Assembly: GCA_902793555.1 (NCBI GenBank) | Contig: CADBEF010000003.1 | Coordinates: 1 to 33,669, forward strand | DNA length: 33,669 nt | Source of the DNA: an uncultured bacterium | Lineage (GTDB): Bacteria > Verrucomicrobiota > Kiritimatiellia > RFP12 > UBA3636 | Direction: 5' to 3' | Shown here: positions 20,589-28,900 of the stretch, piece by piece | Position numbering within the stretch: the first letter of the stretch is position 1 | Layout: each line of letters begins with the position of its first letter | The notes under the pieces: generated by a model | Database searches by the model: none | What the model was told of the DNA's origin: nothing | Seen by the model: only the letters and a program-made list of their open reading frames with translations | Position numbers and translations under genes: made by a program

Positions 20589-20617
20589 TTGACAAACAAC
20601 CGGATTCCAGCCATGAT
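20589..20617 (+). promoter_or_regulatory. promoter of the 286-aa gene, leaderless-type
   Basis: A perfect TTGACA (20589-20594) is followed after 17 bp by CATGAT (20612-20617), which matches 4 of 6 positions. The -10 ends 8 nt before the ATG at 20626, so the transcript would begin at or beside the start codon. Confidence 0.55.
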
Positions 20618-20625
20618 ACCTTCCG

Positions 20626-21486
20626 ATGTCCCGCCGCGACCACTACCTGCGCGAAAAAAAGGAGCGCGAACTGCGCGACCGGCTCCGGTCCACGGTTCTC
20701 GCGCTGGCCGAGCGCAGCGCCGGATCCCGCGAATACGCCGCCGCCGTGGCGGAGTTCCTCCGCGGGCGCGCGGAGCTCCGGAAGGAGCGCGAAACCCGGA
20801 CCAAATCCCGGTTGCGGCGCGAGGCGGGGCGTCCCGCGCCCTGGGATTCCCCGCGCGCACTCGCGCGGCGGCTCGCCGTCTGGGACGTGGCGGACGCGCG
20901 CTGGACCGACTGGGCCGAACGGACGGTCCTGGCCGCCCGCGCGGGCGCCGAACCGCCGCTCGCCCCCGGCGAGCACAGGCGCGCGGGCGTGGCGAGGGAC
21001 CGGCTCTGCAAGAAGTCCCTCGCCCAGCCGCCGACGCCGGACGCCCTCCGGTCGGCATGGGCGGCGGCGCGCGGCGGACGCGGTCGGACGGCGGAGGCGA
21101 TCCGCCTGGGGTCGCTCCTGCTCGACTTGGAGGCGTCCCTCGGGGCGGCCCGGACCCGCGGCGCGGACGGCCGGATTTCCGGCCGCCAGCCTGGACTGCG
21201 GGGCTGGCTCGCCGGCCACGCCCCGGATCTGGCGGTCCGCTACGATTCCCTTCTGCGCGCGCGCCGGCTCGCGCAGGCGGCGCGGCGCGCGTACGGGTTG
21301 CGGGACCCCCTTCCCGCCGCGCTCCTGCTCGACGACGGCGGGGACCTCCCCTTCCCCGGGCCGTTGCGCGACCGCATCGGGCGCGCGCGCGCGGCGGCGC
21401 GCGCGTTGTTCGCCTCGCCCGCGGGCCGCACGTCGTCCTCCCTCGCCCCCGCCCTCGCCAACCGCCGCGCGCCGCCGGCCGGGTAA
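20626..21486 (+). CDS. hypothetical basic protein (286 aa), no family recognised
   Basis: The frame is real by its codon usage, which matches neighbouring genes, and by the promoter directly before its ATG. The product is very rich in Arg and Ala and probably mostly helical. It starts MSRRDHYLREKKERELRD, and a likely helix-rich middle includes WDVADARWTDWAERTVLAAR. A second helical part lies around residues 190-230 (LAGHAPDLAVRYDSLLRARR) and the C-terminus is Ala/Pro/Arg rich. There is no signal peptide, membrane helix or catalytic motif that I recognise, so a cytoplasmic, possibly nucleic-acid-binding protein is only a guess from charge. It is transcribed away from the surface operon and converges on the lipoprotein gene. 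An inverted repeat beside its promoter suggests regulation. Confidence 0.7.
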   Translation: MSRRDHYLREKKERELRDRLRSTVLALAERSAGSREYAAAVAEFLRGRAELRKERETRTKSRLRREAGRPAPWDSPRALARRLAVWDVADARWTDWAERTVLAARAGAEPPLAPGEHRRAGVARDRLCKKSLAQPPTPDALRSAWAAARGGRGRTAEAIRLGSLLLDLEASLGAARTRGADGRISGRQPGLRGWLAGHAPDLAVRYDSLLRARRLAQAARRAYGLRDPLPAALLLDDGGDLPFPGPLRDRIGRARAAARALFASPAGRTSSSLAPALANRRAPPAG

Positions 21487-21509
21487 CCGGGCGCCTGCGG
21501 CGGAGACGA

Positions 21510-21562
21510 AGAGGGCCCAAAACGCGGAAACGCCGGGCCGCGCGGTTGCGCGGCCCGGCGTT
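21510..21562 (-). terminator. terminator of the lipoprotein gene (between convergent genes)
   Basis: A perfect 15-bp stem pairs AACGCCGGGCCGCGC (21529-21543) with 21548-21562 around a GGTT loop. On the minus strand it is followed by TCCGCGTTTTGGG. It lies 16 nt after the stop of the 322-residue gene and 42 nt after the stop of the convergent gene, so it may act on both. Confidence 0.65.
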
Positions 21563-21578
21563 CCGGACGGAATCCGGA

Positions 21579-22547
21579 CTAGTTGCCGTAGGTCGTCTCG
21601 GCCGCGGTGGAGTTGCCGGCCTCGGTCCAGGCCGGACCGGTCGCGTGGATGTCGAACGTCTTCTTGCCCCACGTCCACGTGGCGTCGAGAATGCGGTTGT
21701 GCGTCGGATAGTCGTAGTAGAGCGAACCGACCATCTTGCTCACGGAACCGGAGCTGACCTGGAACTGGGCGTTGTAGGTGTTCGCGCCGGCGCCCGTGTC
21801 TTCCGAGACGGCGGCCGTCTGGCGGACGGACGTGAACTTGCCGGACATCACGACGCCGTTGTTGAAGCTCATCGTGAGGTTCTGGCCGGTCTGCGAAACC
21901 GTGATGGCGGTGACCTGCGTCGGATCGAAGTTGTTCGTGTCCAGGCCGATCAGCTGCGTCGTCGTCGAGGTGGTGGTGCCGCCGGTAGCCGAAGACGACC
22001 CCTGGCCGGCGGCGCCCGTCGTGTCCTTGTAGTAGCGGTAGTAGGCCGTGATCGGAAGCCCGGAGGCGAAGGAGCCGGAAAGGTGGATCTGCACCGTGCC
22101 GGTCTGGTAGGTGACCGAACCGGTCCCCTGGATGCCGCTGGGCGTGAGGGTGCCGTTCTGCTGGAGGTCCTGGAAGGACATGCCGACGCCGCTGCTGCTG
22201 GACGTGGTCGGCTGGCCGATGACGATGGACACCGAACCGGGCACGATGTTGGCCTGGAGCGCGCCCTGGTAGTTCGTCTCGTCTTCGTCCGTCTTGCCGA
22301 TCTGCTTCACGCGGACTTCGGATTCGGAGGCGTTCTGGCTGGCGTTGTTGTTCGAGTTCTCGTTCTCGGTCGTCGACGTCGTCGTCGAGGTCATCGCGAC
22401 GGTCGAGATGCGGTACGTGCCGCCGAAGTTCATCGCGTCGTAGCTGCCGCTCCACGAGTCGCTGCCGGACGTGCTGCCCCATTCGCAGCCGGCGAAGAGG
22501 GCGGCGCAGGCGGCGGCGAGGGTCAGGGAAATGTGTTTCCGTTGCAT
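21579..22547 (-). CDS. putative lipoprotein of unknown function (322 aa)
   Basis: The N-terminus MQRKHISLTLAAACAALFAGC ends in a lipobox-like FAGC, with Cys21 the probable lipidated residue. A low-complexity Ser/Thr/Asn stretch follows (residues about 50-75). The rest is a beta-rich, polar sequence, including GSVTYQTGTVQIHLSGSF, LIGLDTNNFDPTQVTAITV and GSLYYDYPTHNRILDATW. No family or catalytic motif is recognised. It has a well-formed promoter of its own and GGAG about 11 nt before the ATG, and is transcribed alone up to a terminator. An outer-membrane or periplasmic-face lipoprotein is the likely location. Attachment is inferred from the lipobox only; the -3 residue is Phe, which is less usual than Leu. 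Confidence 0.85.
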   Translation of the reverse strand: MQRKHISLTLAAACAALFAGCEWGSTSGSDSWSGSYDAMNFGGTYRISTVAMTSTTTSTTENENSNNNASQNASESEVRVKQIGKTDEDETNYQGALQANIVPGSVSIVIGQPTTSSSSGVGMSFQDLQQNGTLTPSGIQGTGSVTYQTGTVQIHLSGSFASGLPITAYYRYYKDTTGAAGQGSSSATGGTTTSTTTQLIGLDTNNFDPTQVTAITVSQTGQNLTMSFNNGVVMSGKFTSVRQTAAVSEDTGAGANTYNAQFQVSSGSVSKMVGSLYYDYPTHNRILDATWTWGKKTFDIHATGPAWTEAGNSTAAETTYGN

Positions 22548-22600
22548 GGTCGTTAGTTCTCCGTTCTGGAGTCTGAAGATGTGTCGGGTGACGGGCGGGG

Positions 22601-22629
22601 ATTATAGCCCGAACCGCGCCGGAACGCAA
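22601..22629 (-). promoter_or_regulatory. promoter of the lipoprotein gene
   Basis: A perfect TATAAT (22601-22606 on the minus strand) lies 17 bp downstream of TTGCGT (22624-22629). The predicted leader is about 46 nt and carries CGGAGA before the ATG, so this gene uses a conventional ribosome binding site. Confidence 0.65.
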
Positions 22630-22641
22630 GGGATTTGTTTC

Positions 22642-23004
22642 TCAACCGGCGCCGCCGGCGGCGGCGAGCTCGTCCAGGATGCCGAGGACGCGCGCGCCCG
22701 CGCCGATCGCGTGCGTGGGCTTGAAGGACAGCACGGGCGTGTACTTGAGCCCCACGTTCTTCGCGACGTGCTCCTGGAAGTCCGCCCGGTGCTCCCGCAG
22801 CCACGCCAGGATCCGCGCCTCGTCCTCCGGCGTGCCGAGCACCGACACCGTCACGACCGCATTGTGCAGGTCCGGCGCCGTCTCGACCGACACGAACGAG
22901 ATCTTCGCGAGGTCCTGCGGCGAGCCCGGCGCGATCCGGTACAGCCCGGCCGCAAGCTCCCGCAGCATCCGCTCGTTGACCCTCTTGATTCTGTCCGTCT
23001 TCAT
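22642..23004 (-). CDS. rbfA: ribosome-binding factor A
   Basis: The 120-residue product has the usual length and features of RbfA, a KH-fold protein that binds the 30S subunit and helps mature the 5' end of 16S rRNA. Recognisable parts are the basic start MKTDRIKRVNERMLREL, then ISFVSVETAPDLHNAVVTVS and LREHRADFQEHVAKNVGLKY. The last matches the family pattern of a helix before a conserved Lys-Tyr-Thr-Pro (KYTPVLSF). The ATG at 23004 was chosen over a longer frame because the family begins there and a -10 element ends 8 nt upstream. In many bacteria rbfA follows infB directly. Here the two are on the same strand but about 8.5 kb apart, and rbfA appears to have its own promoter. Confidence 0.88.
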   Translation of the reverse strand: MKTDRIKRVNERMLRELAAGLYRIAPGSPQDLAKISFVSVETAPDLHNAVVTVSVLGTPEDEARILAWLREHRADFQEHVAKNVGLKYTPVLSFKPTHAIGAGARVLGILDELAAAGGAG

Positions 23005-23012
23005 GTCCGCCG

Positions 23013-23042
23013 ATTCTACCACACCCCTCCGCCCCGGCGCAA
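23013..23042 (-). promoter_or_regulatory. candidate rbfA promoter, leaderless-type
   Basis: On the minus strand TGGTAGAAT is an extended -10 (TAGAAT at 23013-23018). TTGCGC (23037-23042) lies 18 bp upstream as a weak -35. The -10 ends 8 nt before the ATG, so the mRNA would begin at or near the start codon. No Shine-Dalgarno sequence is present. Confidence 0.45.
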
Positions 23043-23048
23043 CCGGGT

Positions 23049-23123
23049 TCAAATCGTGCAGAGCCAGTTTGTCCCGCACCCAAGCCATTCTTCATTTTCC
23101 CAATGGGGAATGAATTCGATCAT
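23049..23123 (-). other. 24-codon frame overlapping the end of the 411-aa gene
   Basis: ATG at 23123 overlaps the TGA of the upstream gene as ATGA. It opens a 24-codon frame (MIEFIPHWENEEWLGCGTNW..) that stops at 23049. The same kind of overlap joins the other genes of this locus. PHWENEE weakly resembles HPDWEEYE of the hydrolase domain, so it could be a remnant of a further hydrolase copy, or chance. Confidence 0.2.
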
Positions 23124-24355
23124 TTCTTCAATTGATCCGGCGCTTCGACGTTTCGATCGCCGGGAACTGGATTCAGGAAATATTGAACGGAAAACGAGCA
23201 AAAGCCGCTCCCGTCTTCCCGGACATGGGCCTTTGGTGGCGAATAAAGGAATCCGTAACGGAAGGAACGTACTCCGTCCGAAGCAATGTCGGGAACACGC
23301 AAAGCGATGCACTCCCTCCCCGTCGGATCCGTATCAACTTTTTGAATGGAACCGCCAAGGTCAGTCCAATGCCATTCATGGAGGAATTCGTTTTTGAAAA
23401 TATCCCTGCCGATCCGTTTTGGATACATGTAGTGGCAAAACCCGTCTTTCGGAAACTTGGAAACACCTCCGCCGGCCAAGAAACGAAGCTCCGTGGTCAC
23501 GTGGACTTCTTCTTTTCGCGTGAATCCCGAGACCCGGACAAAGGCGTTCGTGGTTGTCCCATTTCCGAACGGCGGAAGAAAGTCGCCCGCAAGCAAATCG
23601 AACGGGATGTCGGAGTCAAGCGGAACGGACAAGTCTTCGCCATGAATGAATATGTCGTACTGTTCAAGCTTGATTGGATTGTCCTTGGATTTGAGCACCA
23701 AGTCGACATGGGGATTCCACGGAATCCACATCCCGTTTTCAACGCATCGGCTGTATTGAGCAAAGAAGTGCATTTCGACGAATAGCCCGTAATAGCCCGT
23801 TTTCGAGACGCCAATACGATATTGGTCCGCGCTTCGGTTTTCCAAAATAATGATTCCGTCATCTCCCGTCGTGAAATGTTCCGTCTTCACGAAATTCCAG
23901 TTCCGGCAGTGGACGGCGGAAACCCGGGCGTCGGAAACCGGTGTCCCGTTTTCGTCCACGATGCGGATGGTCACCTTGGAACGGGCGCCGTTGTTGTATG
24001 CGTTGACGGACGCTTTGTCCCTCTGCGGTGGACCAACGGCTTCTTGCAAACGGCTGAAGTTCATTTGGCTGATGTACAACGACTCGTTTTCTGGATCCGT
24101 TGCAGCTCGAATCCATTCCATTGGCCTTGTCTCTGCCGACGAATCGGACGAAACAGCATTCTCTTTTCCGACGGGAAAATTCGGCTGCGGCGGAGATGCG
24201 ATCCCGGACGACCGTTCGTCGACCGATGTGGAAGGATCTGTTTTCGGAACAGAAACCGTCTTTGTTCCGTTTTCGTTCGAGCTGCACTGAAGAGACCAGC
24301 AGGCAGAAAACACGAAAACGGCGACGAAAGCCGAGATCAAGGAACGTCTTGTCAC
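23120..24355 (-). CDS. putative lipoprotein, paralogue of the 404-aa hydrolase partner
   Basis: The 411-residue product starts with GTG at 24355, with AAGGG 9-10 nt upstream. Its N-terminus MTRRSLISAFVAVFVFSAC has a hydrophobic segment and a lipobox-like FSAC (Cys19). It is followed by a polar linker and a beta-sandwich of carboxypeptidase-regulatory type (TIRIVDENGTPVSDARVSA.., about residues 127-185). The rest aligns with the 404-residue neighbour: WNPHVDLVLK near 210, DLLAGDFLPPFGNGTTTNA near 255-275, DGFCHYMYP, and YFLNPVPGDRNVE near the end. No catalytic motif is recognised. Its start overlaps the stop of a decayed hydrolase tail (GTGA), reproducing the arrangement of the intact pair upstream. 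An immunity- or chaperone-like partner of the hydrolase is inferred from that arrangement. The DNA is visibly less GC-rich than most of the window. Confidence 0.85.
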   Translation of the reverse strand: MTRRSLISAFVAVFVFSACWSLQCSSNENGTKTVSVPKTDPSTSVDERSSGIASPPQPNFPVGKENAVSSDSSAETRPMEWIRAATDPENESLYISQMNFSRLQEAVGPPQRDKASVNAYNNGARSKVTIRIVDENGTPVSDARVSAVHCRNWNFVKTEHFTTGDDGIIILENRSADQYRIGVSKTGYYGLFVEMHFFAQYSRCVENGMWIPWNPHVDLVLKSKDNPIKLEQYDIFIHGEDLSVPLDSDIPFDLLAGDFLPPFGNGTTTNAFVRVSGFTRKEEVHVTTELRFLAGGGVSKFPKDGFCHYMYPKRIGRDIFKNEFLHEWHWTDLGGSIQKVDTDPTGRECIALRVPDIASDGVRSFRYGFLYSPPKAHVREDGSGFCSFSVQYFLNPVPGDRNVEAPDQLKK

Positions 24356-24791
24356 TTCAAATTTCCCTTCGTGCAGTACTCATTGAAAAGTCCGAACACG
24401 TTTGGAAGTGCAACTGCTTTGAAATCGCTGTGTAGCCACTAGCCTCGTTCATCATGGCAGGGTTCTCCAATAACACTACCACCCGAATCCTTCCAGATTT
24501 GGATCGTCCGGTGATTTGGTGACGCCATACCAGAACTTGACCGTCCGACGGGTCAAGCTGAACCCAAGAACGTTCATAAATCCATATCGAATCCGAGAGG
24601 GGCCATTGAGAACCGGTCGGATTCCGCCACGAAAAACTATTCAGATCGAAATCGTCGGATGCATTTCCTGAAAGCGAAATGTTGACCGCCCCCTTGAACC
24701 GTTCCTGCTTCTGCCAGGAGTGGTATCCCATGTTGGCGCCAACCGTGTTGACGAGACTGTGAGCGAATATTACCATGACTGTCTCATCAGA
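24352..24791 (-). pseudogene. decayed second copy of the hydrolase C-terminus
   Basis: The region retains three landmarks of the intact hydrolase in matching order. The first is SDETVMVIFAHSLVN (compare SGETTLMAHSLGN), whose first codons overlap the 3' end of the 404-aa gene. The second is YHSWQKQERFKG (compare HLAWQKQEFGKG). In another frame it ends with WLHSDFKAVALPNVFGLF..KGNLK (compare WLHSDWKNMALPYVIPLF..KGSLQ) and a TGA at 24352-24354. About 115 residues between the first two landmarks are missing, a frame change lies between the second and third, and a TAG at 24439-24441 interrupts the final frame. A 139-codon frame from ATG at 24776 to 24357 remains open and could still yield a peptide. 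It overlaps the 404-aa gene by 7 nt and is followed at once by the 411-aa gene. Confidence 0.8.
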
Positions 24792-25984
24792 AGTTCCGTC
24801 GATTCGACGACCCTGTTTCCCGGTTCGGGGTTGAGATAGCACTCAAGATAAAGAGTCCCCGTTCCCGGCTCGTCTCCGGAAATCGACGCAATGGGGCCTG
24901 CCAACGCAACTCCATAGCAGTAGTTCGTAATGCCGATGGGGTCGACGATGGGGATCTTCATGGCAAAGAACTCTTTGCAGGGAATTAAACCGCCAACGAG
25001 CCGCACGCCGCTTTGCCTGTTGGAATCTCTCTTGACGACAAGATCCGCGGAAAAATCCCCGTCGGCGATTTCACGCGGGAAAAGGAAATTGCAAAAACCA
25101 TCGGCCGTTTCCTTCCGGAATCCTCCACCGAACGGAAACGAGAGCATCGCCACGGAGTGCATTCCCTCGTCCGGATCATACGTTCCTTCAATTCTGACGA
25201 TGGCGTTGGTTTGCCTTCCCGTTCCGAATGGAGGGAGAAAGTCGAACGCCAGGAAATCGAAGGGGACGTCTTGTTCAACGGGAATGTCACCCAAGCGATC
25301 CCAACTATTTAACCAGTCAAGGGAGACATACTCTCCAATGGGTTTCAAGACCAATTCGACATGAGGATTCCAAGGCACCCATTTTCCATCCTCCACGCAG
25401 GAGTAGTGGTGGCGGAAGAACTGAATCGTTCCATCGGAATCGTAGTACCCCTTCTTTGAGGCATGAATGTGGTACTCGTTCGCATCATCATCCGCGATGA
25501 CGATGATTCCCGAGGAATCCGTAACACATTGCCGAAGAGGGAGCTTCGACCAGTTGAGGGAAGGACCGATGTCCACGGCGACCCCCGAAACGGGCAGACC
25601 GTGATCGTCCACGATTTCCAACGTAAACATGGATTGGTATCCGCCACGGTTATACGCTATTTCCGACGCCATGTGGCGGTTCGCCAGTCGTTCTGCGGGT
25701 TCTTGAAAAAACAGCTCGTTCCGAAAACCGTCTTTTAATGGAGCGGTTGCGGCAAGATAATACGAATGAGACATGCGCACGAGGCCGTTAGTCGTTCGAT
25801 GGCCCGTGTTGATGTCGTCCAATGCAGACCTATCATGGTTGTCTGTTCTGGCGGAAGATGAAGCATGTGGGTCTAAGTTCAAAAGACGAGAACAGTAAAG
25901 ACCGCGGATGGCACAGAACGCAATCACCAGAGACAGAGCACCGATGACGATTGTTGCCGGCAGTTTTGACCTTGTGAACTTCAT
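24770..25984 (-). CDS. membrane-anchored partner of the hydrolase, function unknown (404 aa)
   Basis: The ATG at 25984 overlaps the stop of the hydrolase gene as ATGA and has AAAGGA about 9 nt upstream. This start was preferred over a frame reaching back inside the hydrolase gene. An uncleaved signal or anchor (ATIVIGALSLVIAFCAI, about residues 10-26) is followed by a polar linker. A beta-sandwich of carboxypeptidase-regulatory type follows (LEIVDDHGLPVSGVAVDIG.., about 120-175). A C-terminal region is shared with the 411-aa protein: WNPHVELVLK near 205, DFLAFDFLPPFGTGRQTNA near 241-260, DGFCNFLFP and CYLNPEPGNRVVE. No enzyme motif is visible. Tight coupling to the hydrolase argues that the products act together, for example as immunity protein, inhibitor or foldase. 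Which of these applies cannot be told from sequence. Confidence 0.85.
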   Translation of the reverse strand: MKFTRSKLPATIVIGALSLVIAFCAIRGLYCSRLLNLDPHASSSARTDNHDRSALDDINTGHRTTNGLVRMSHSYYLAATAPLKDGFRNELFFQEPAERLANRHMASEIAYNRGGYQSMFTLEIVDDHGLPVSGVAVDIGPSLNWSKLPLRQCVTDSSGIIVIADDDANEYHIHASKKGYYDSDGTIQFFRHHYSCVEDGKWVPWNPHVELVLKPIGEYVSLDWLNSWDRLGDIPVEQDVPFDFLAFDFLPPFGTGRQTNAIVRIEGTYDPDEGMHSVAMLSFPFGGGFRKETADGFCNFLFPREIADGDFSADLVVKRDSNRQSGVRLVGGLIPCKEFFAMKIPIVDPIGITNYCYGVALAGPIASISGDEPGTGTLYLECYLNPEPGNRVVESTELLMRQSW

Positions 25985-28900
25985 TGGAGAGATCCTTTGA
26001 TCATGAAATGTTCGAAAAGGGGAATCACATACGGAAGTGCCATGTTTTTCCAGTCGCTGTGAAGCCAACGCACGTAAAACGGATAACCATTTCGTCCCCA
26101 TTCCTGATGGCTCGACCGGCAAGTATCCATGTCAATGTTTCTGGCCCCGTCGATTCCCGGCACATCGCTGAAATGCAACACCCGCGTTCCCGCAGGTCCA
26201 GACAGGGCCGGAATACCGTAGGCCAGAAGCTCGCATCGGTCCGTATATGGAATGGGCGAGACAAACATTGTGTCGGGACTGTGACGGAAAACGGGGGACG
26301 ACCGCAATTGCGCCTCCGTCATGGCATTGGCCGTGGTCGCCGGGACATTGTCACCTGAAAACCCCCAGCCGGCCCATGTTGTTCCGGCAACATGCCAGTT
26401 GATCGATGCCAAGCGTCCTTTTCCGAATTCCTGCTTCTGCCAGGCCAAATGTCCCGTTTCGATGGTCCAGGGAAACGAGTAGTGCAGGGCATCGATCATG
26501 TCCGGTCGATTGGCGTTCACTTCAAGAACTTGGTCGCCAACGGAATCTTCCGTCCCCGAGTGGAAATTGTATAGGGTCGTTCTGGAAAACACATCCGCGA
26601 ACCGCCCTCGCCACGCCAACCTGCGCCGTGAATCATCCGGATCGTGGAAGTTCGTGAACCATGCGGAACACCATGTCCGCGGTTCGTATTCTTCCCAGTC
26701 GGGGTGAAGCATTCGGTTCCCGACGGAATTCGTGTTCCATTGCGATCCATCATAGGCCTCCGCCGGTACGGCGGCATTCAGCATGAAGTAACGCGAGACG
26801 GAAAGAAACCAATCCTGAATGGCAGAACTGGCGACCATGTTGCCGAGACTGTGCGCCATGAGCGTCGTTTCTCCGGAAAGCCCAGAGATATAAGTCGCCA
26901 AATCGGCGGCCGTCAAAAAAGCGTTGTTGGCATCGCTGTGGTAGTACATCCCGTTCGGGTATCCCACGTCGCCATACCATGTAACGGCGTGGTATTTGGC
27001 GTTGCATCCCGATTGCCAAAGGCGTTTGAACATCTCGGCGTTCCAGCCGCGGGCTTCCCTTTCCGTGACGTTGAATCCGTGCACGAACACGACGTTCTTT
27101 CCATTGCTTTCCGAATCGGGAAAGCCCGGTGGGGGGAAAACGTCAGTGGATTTGGAAACGGGCCCGTCGGCAATTCCGCGGAAATTGATCCACCGGTAGA
27201 AGCCTTCAATGGGGACTATCAACAGAGGGAGCCGTGTCCGCAGCGCGGTTCTTCCGTCCAGAAACAACTCCAACACGATCGGCCGGTCGGTCGACTTCAA
27301 CCCTTCGACGAGGGAAACGCCCTTGTCCGGATTCGAGGTCAGCCGGGCGAAGTCCGAGGAAGGGTACTCCGTGCCGGCGGATCCGACGATGACATCCACG
27401 GCCGTGGCGTAGCCGGCGGCGACGGTCGGATTCCGCAGATAGGCGCCGGCAGTGGTTCTTGTCAAATCGGTGTTGACGATTCCGATCGCCGCGTCGGATT
27501 GGGTCAGCCGTAGGCTGATCCGCGAATCCGGACACGCCGACTGCAAGAGGGAGAGAGCTTCCGAAACGTCCAGCCAAACGGGAAAATAATCCTCAAGATC
27601 GGACATTCCGTTCACATGGTCGTCGGAGGCATTGCAGACGATGGGATTCCAAAAGGAGACCGTTCCGCCGGTCGGGACGTCGGATTCTCCGTCCGCGACC
27701 GAACCGTCATCGCGGTCGTCGTTGATCCACATGCGGAGCGGGCCGGGGACGTTGTCCGACGCGTCGATAACGCCGTCGCGGTTCTTGTCCGCGAGGAGGC
27801 GCGCGCGGACGATGGCGACGCGGGCGGTCTTGCCGAACTGCGAGCGCGGAACGTCGAAGTGCTCGCCCGCCAGTTCGTCCGGGTCGAGGAGAAGCGCCGC
27901 CAGCCCGGAGGCGGAATCCGAACCGGAAACTTCGAGCGTGTAGTCCGGATCCGGCGTCGGTTGGTTCGAGCCCAGATGCCGGAGGGAGATTTCGTAGACG
28001 GCATTGGAGACGAGAAAGACGGTCCATTCGTCCAGTTCTCCGAATTCGCGGTTGCGGAACAAGATCGGGGGACGGGAGTCGCCGGAGATGGGCGTGATGG
28101 TCGCTTCGTATTTCTCGGAAGAGCTCAGGCTGCCGTCGCCGAACCGGATCGTCGTTTCGACGGCGACTCGGGGGGCGAAGTCGGCCGCGTCGAGCGGGTC
28201 GCTCCCCTGCCGCCATTCGTCGCCGTCGGACACGCCGTCGCCGTCCGTGTCCGCAAGATGCCAGTCGGTTCCGAGGAACGATTCCATGCCGTTCGACAAG
28301 CCGTCTTCGTCCGGGTTGGAGTCGATGGCGTCGCCGCCTGCGTTCGTGGCGACGGGGTCCGTTCCGGCGGCCGCCTCCTCCGCGTCGGAAAGGCCGTCTC
28401 CGTCCGTGTCCGATTCGCACGGATTCGTTCCCGCCGCGATTTCCGCGGAATCGGAGAGCCCGTCGCCGTCGGTGTCGGCGAGCAGAGGGTCCGTGGCCGT
28501 CCCGAGATGGTAGACGATGCAGAGTCCGGGCGCGGCGACGGGCTCGTGGAACGAGAACGGAAGCTCCGTCCTCGGCGTTGCAGCCCCCAGGACGGCCAGG
28601 GAGCCACGCGCGCGGTCGGATAGCGGGGCGGCGCCGGGGCCGTCGCCGTCCGCACGGAAGAAGGAGACGCAAACCTCGTTCGTCGCGTTTTCGGCGAAGT
28701 CGATCTGGAACGAGACGGCGTTGGTCGGATCGGCGTCCTGCCAGAGGAAGCCCAACGACCACCATTCGACGACGAAATGCCTCGTTCCGTTCGTGACGAC
28801 CTCGGCCGCCCGGAGCGCGCTGCCGAGGTCCGCCGGGAAGGCTTCCAGATCGTCGTGGAACGCTTCGACGACCAGCGGATTCGATGCACCCGGACGCGAA

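Larger units (their letters stand above)
20455..20590 (-). ncRNA. candidate structured small RNA with its own terminator
   Basis: Read on the minus strand, three nested or successive hairpins occur in about 130 nt. The first is ACGCAACGG/CCGTTGCGT (20552-20587). The second is GCATCG/CGATGC enclosing GCGGC/GCCGC (about 20511-20548). The third is a perfect 16-bp terminator-like stem (20471-20513), followed by a T-rich tail. No protein frame explains these structures. No convincing minus-strand promoter was found, and the first inverted repeat also fits an operator for the plus-strand gene, so this call is tentative. Confidence 0.35.

Noticed and set aside
23040-23095. GGGTTCAAATC resembling a tRNA T-arm
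   Set aside because: The flanking bases do not form a T-stem, and there is no acceptor, D- or anticodon arm in the right positions.
24776-24842. A 161-codon gene starting at 24842
   Set aside because: The frame starts inside the 404-aa gene and consists of the hydrolase remnant. It is better described as a pseudogene.
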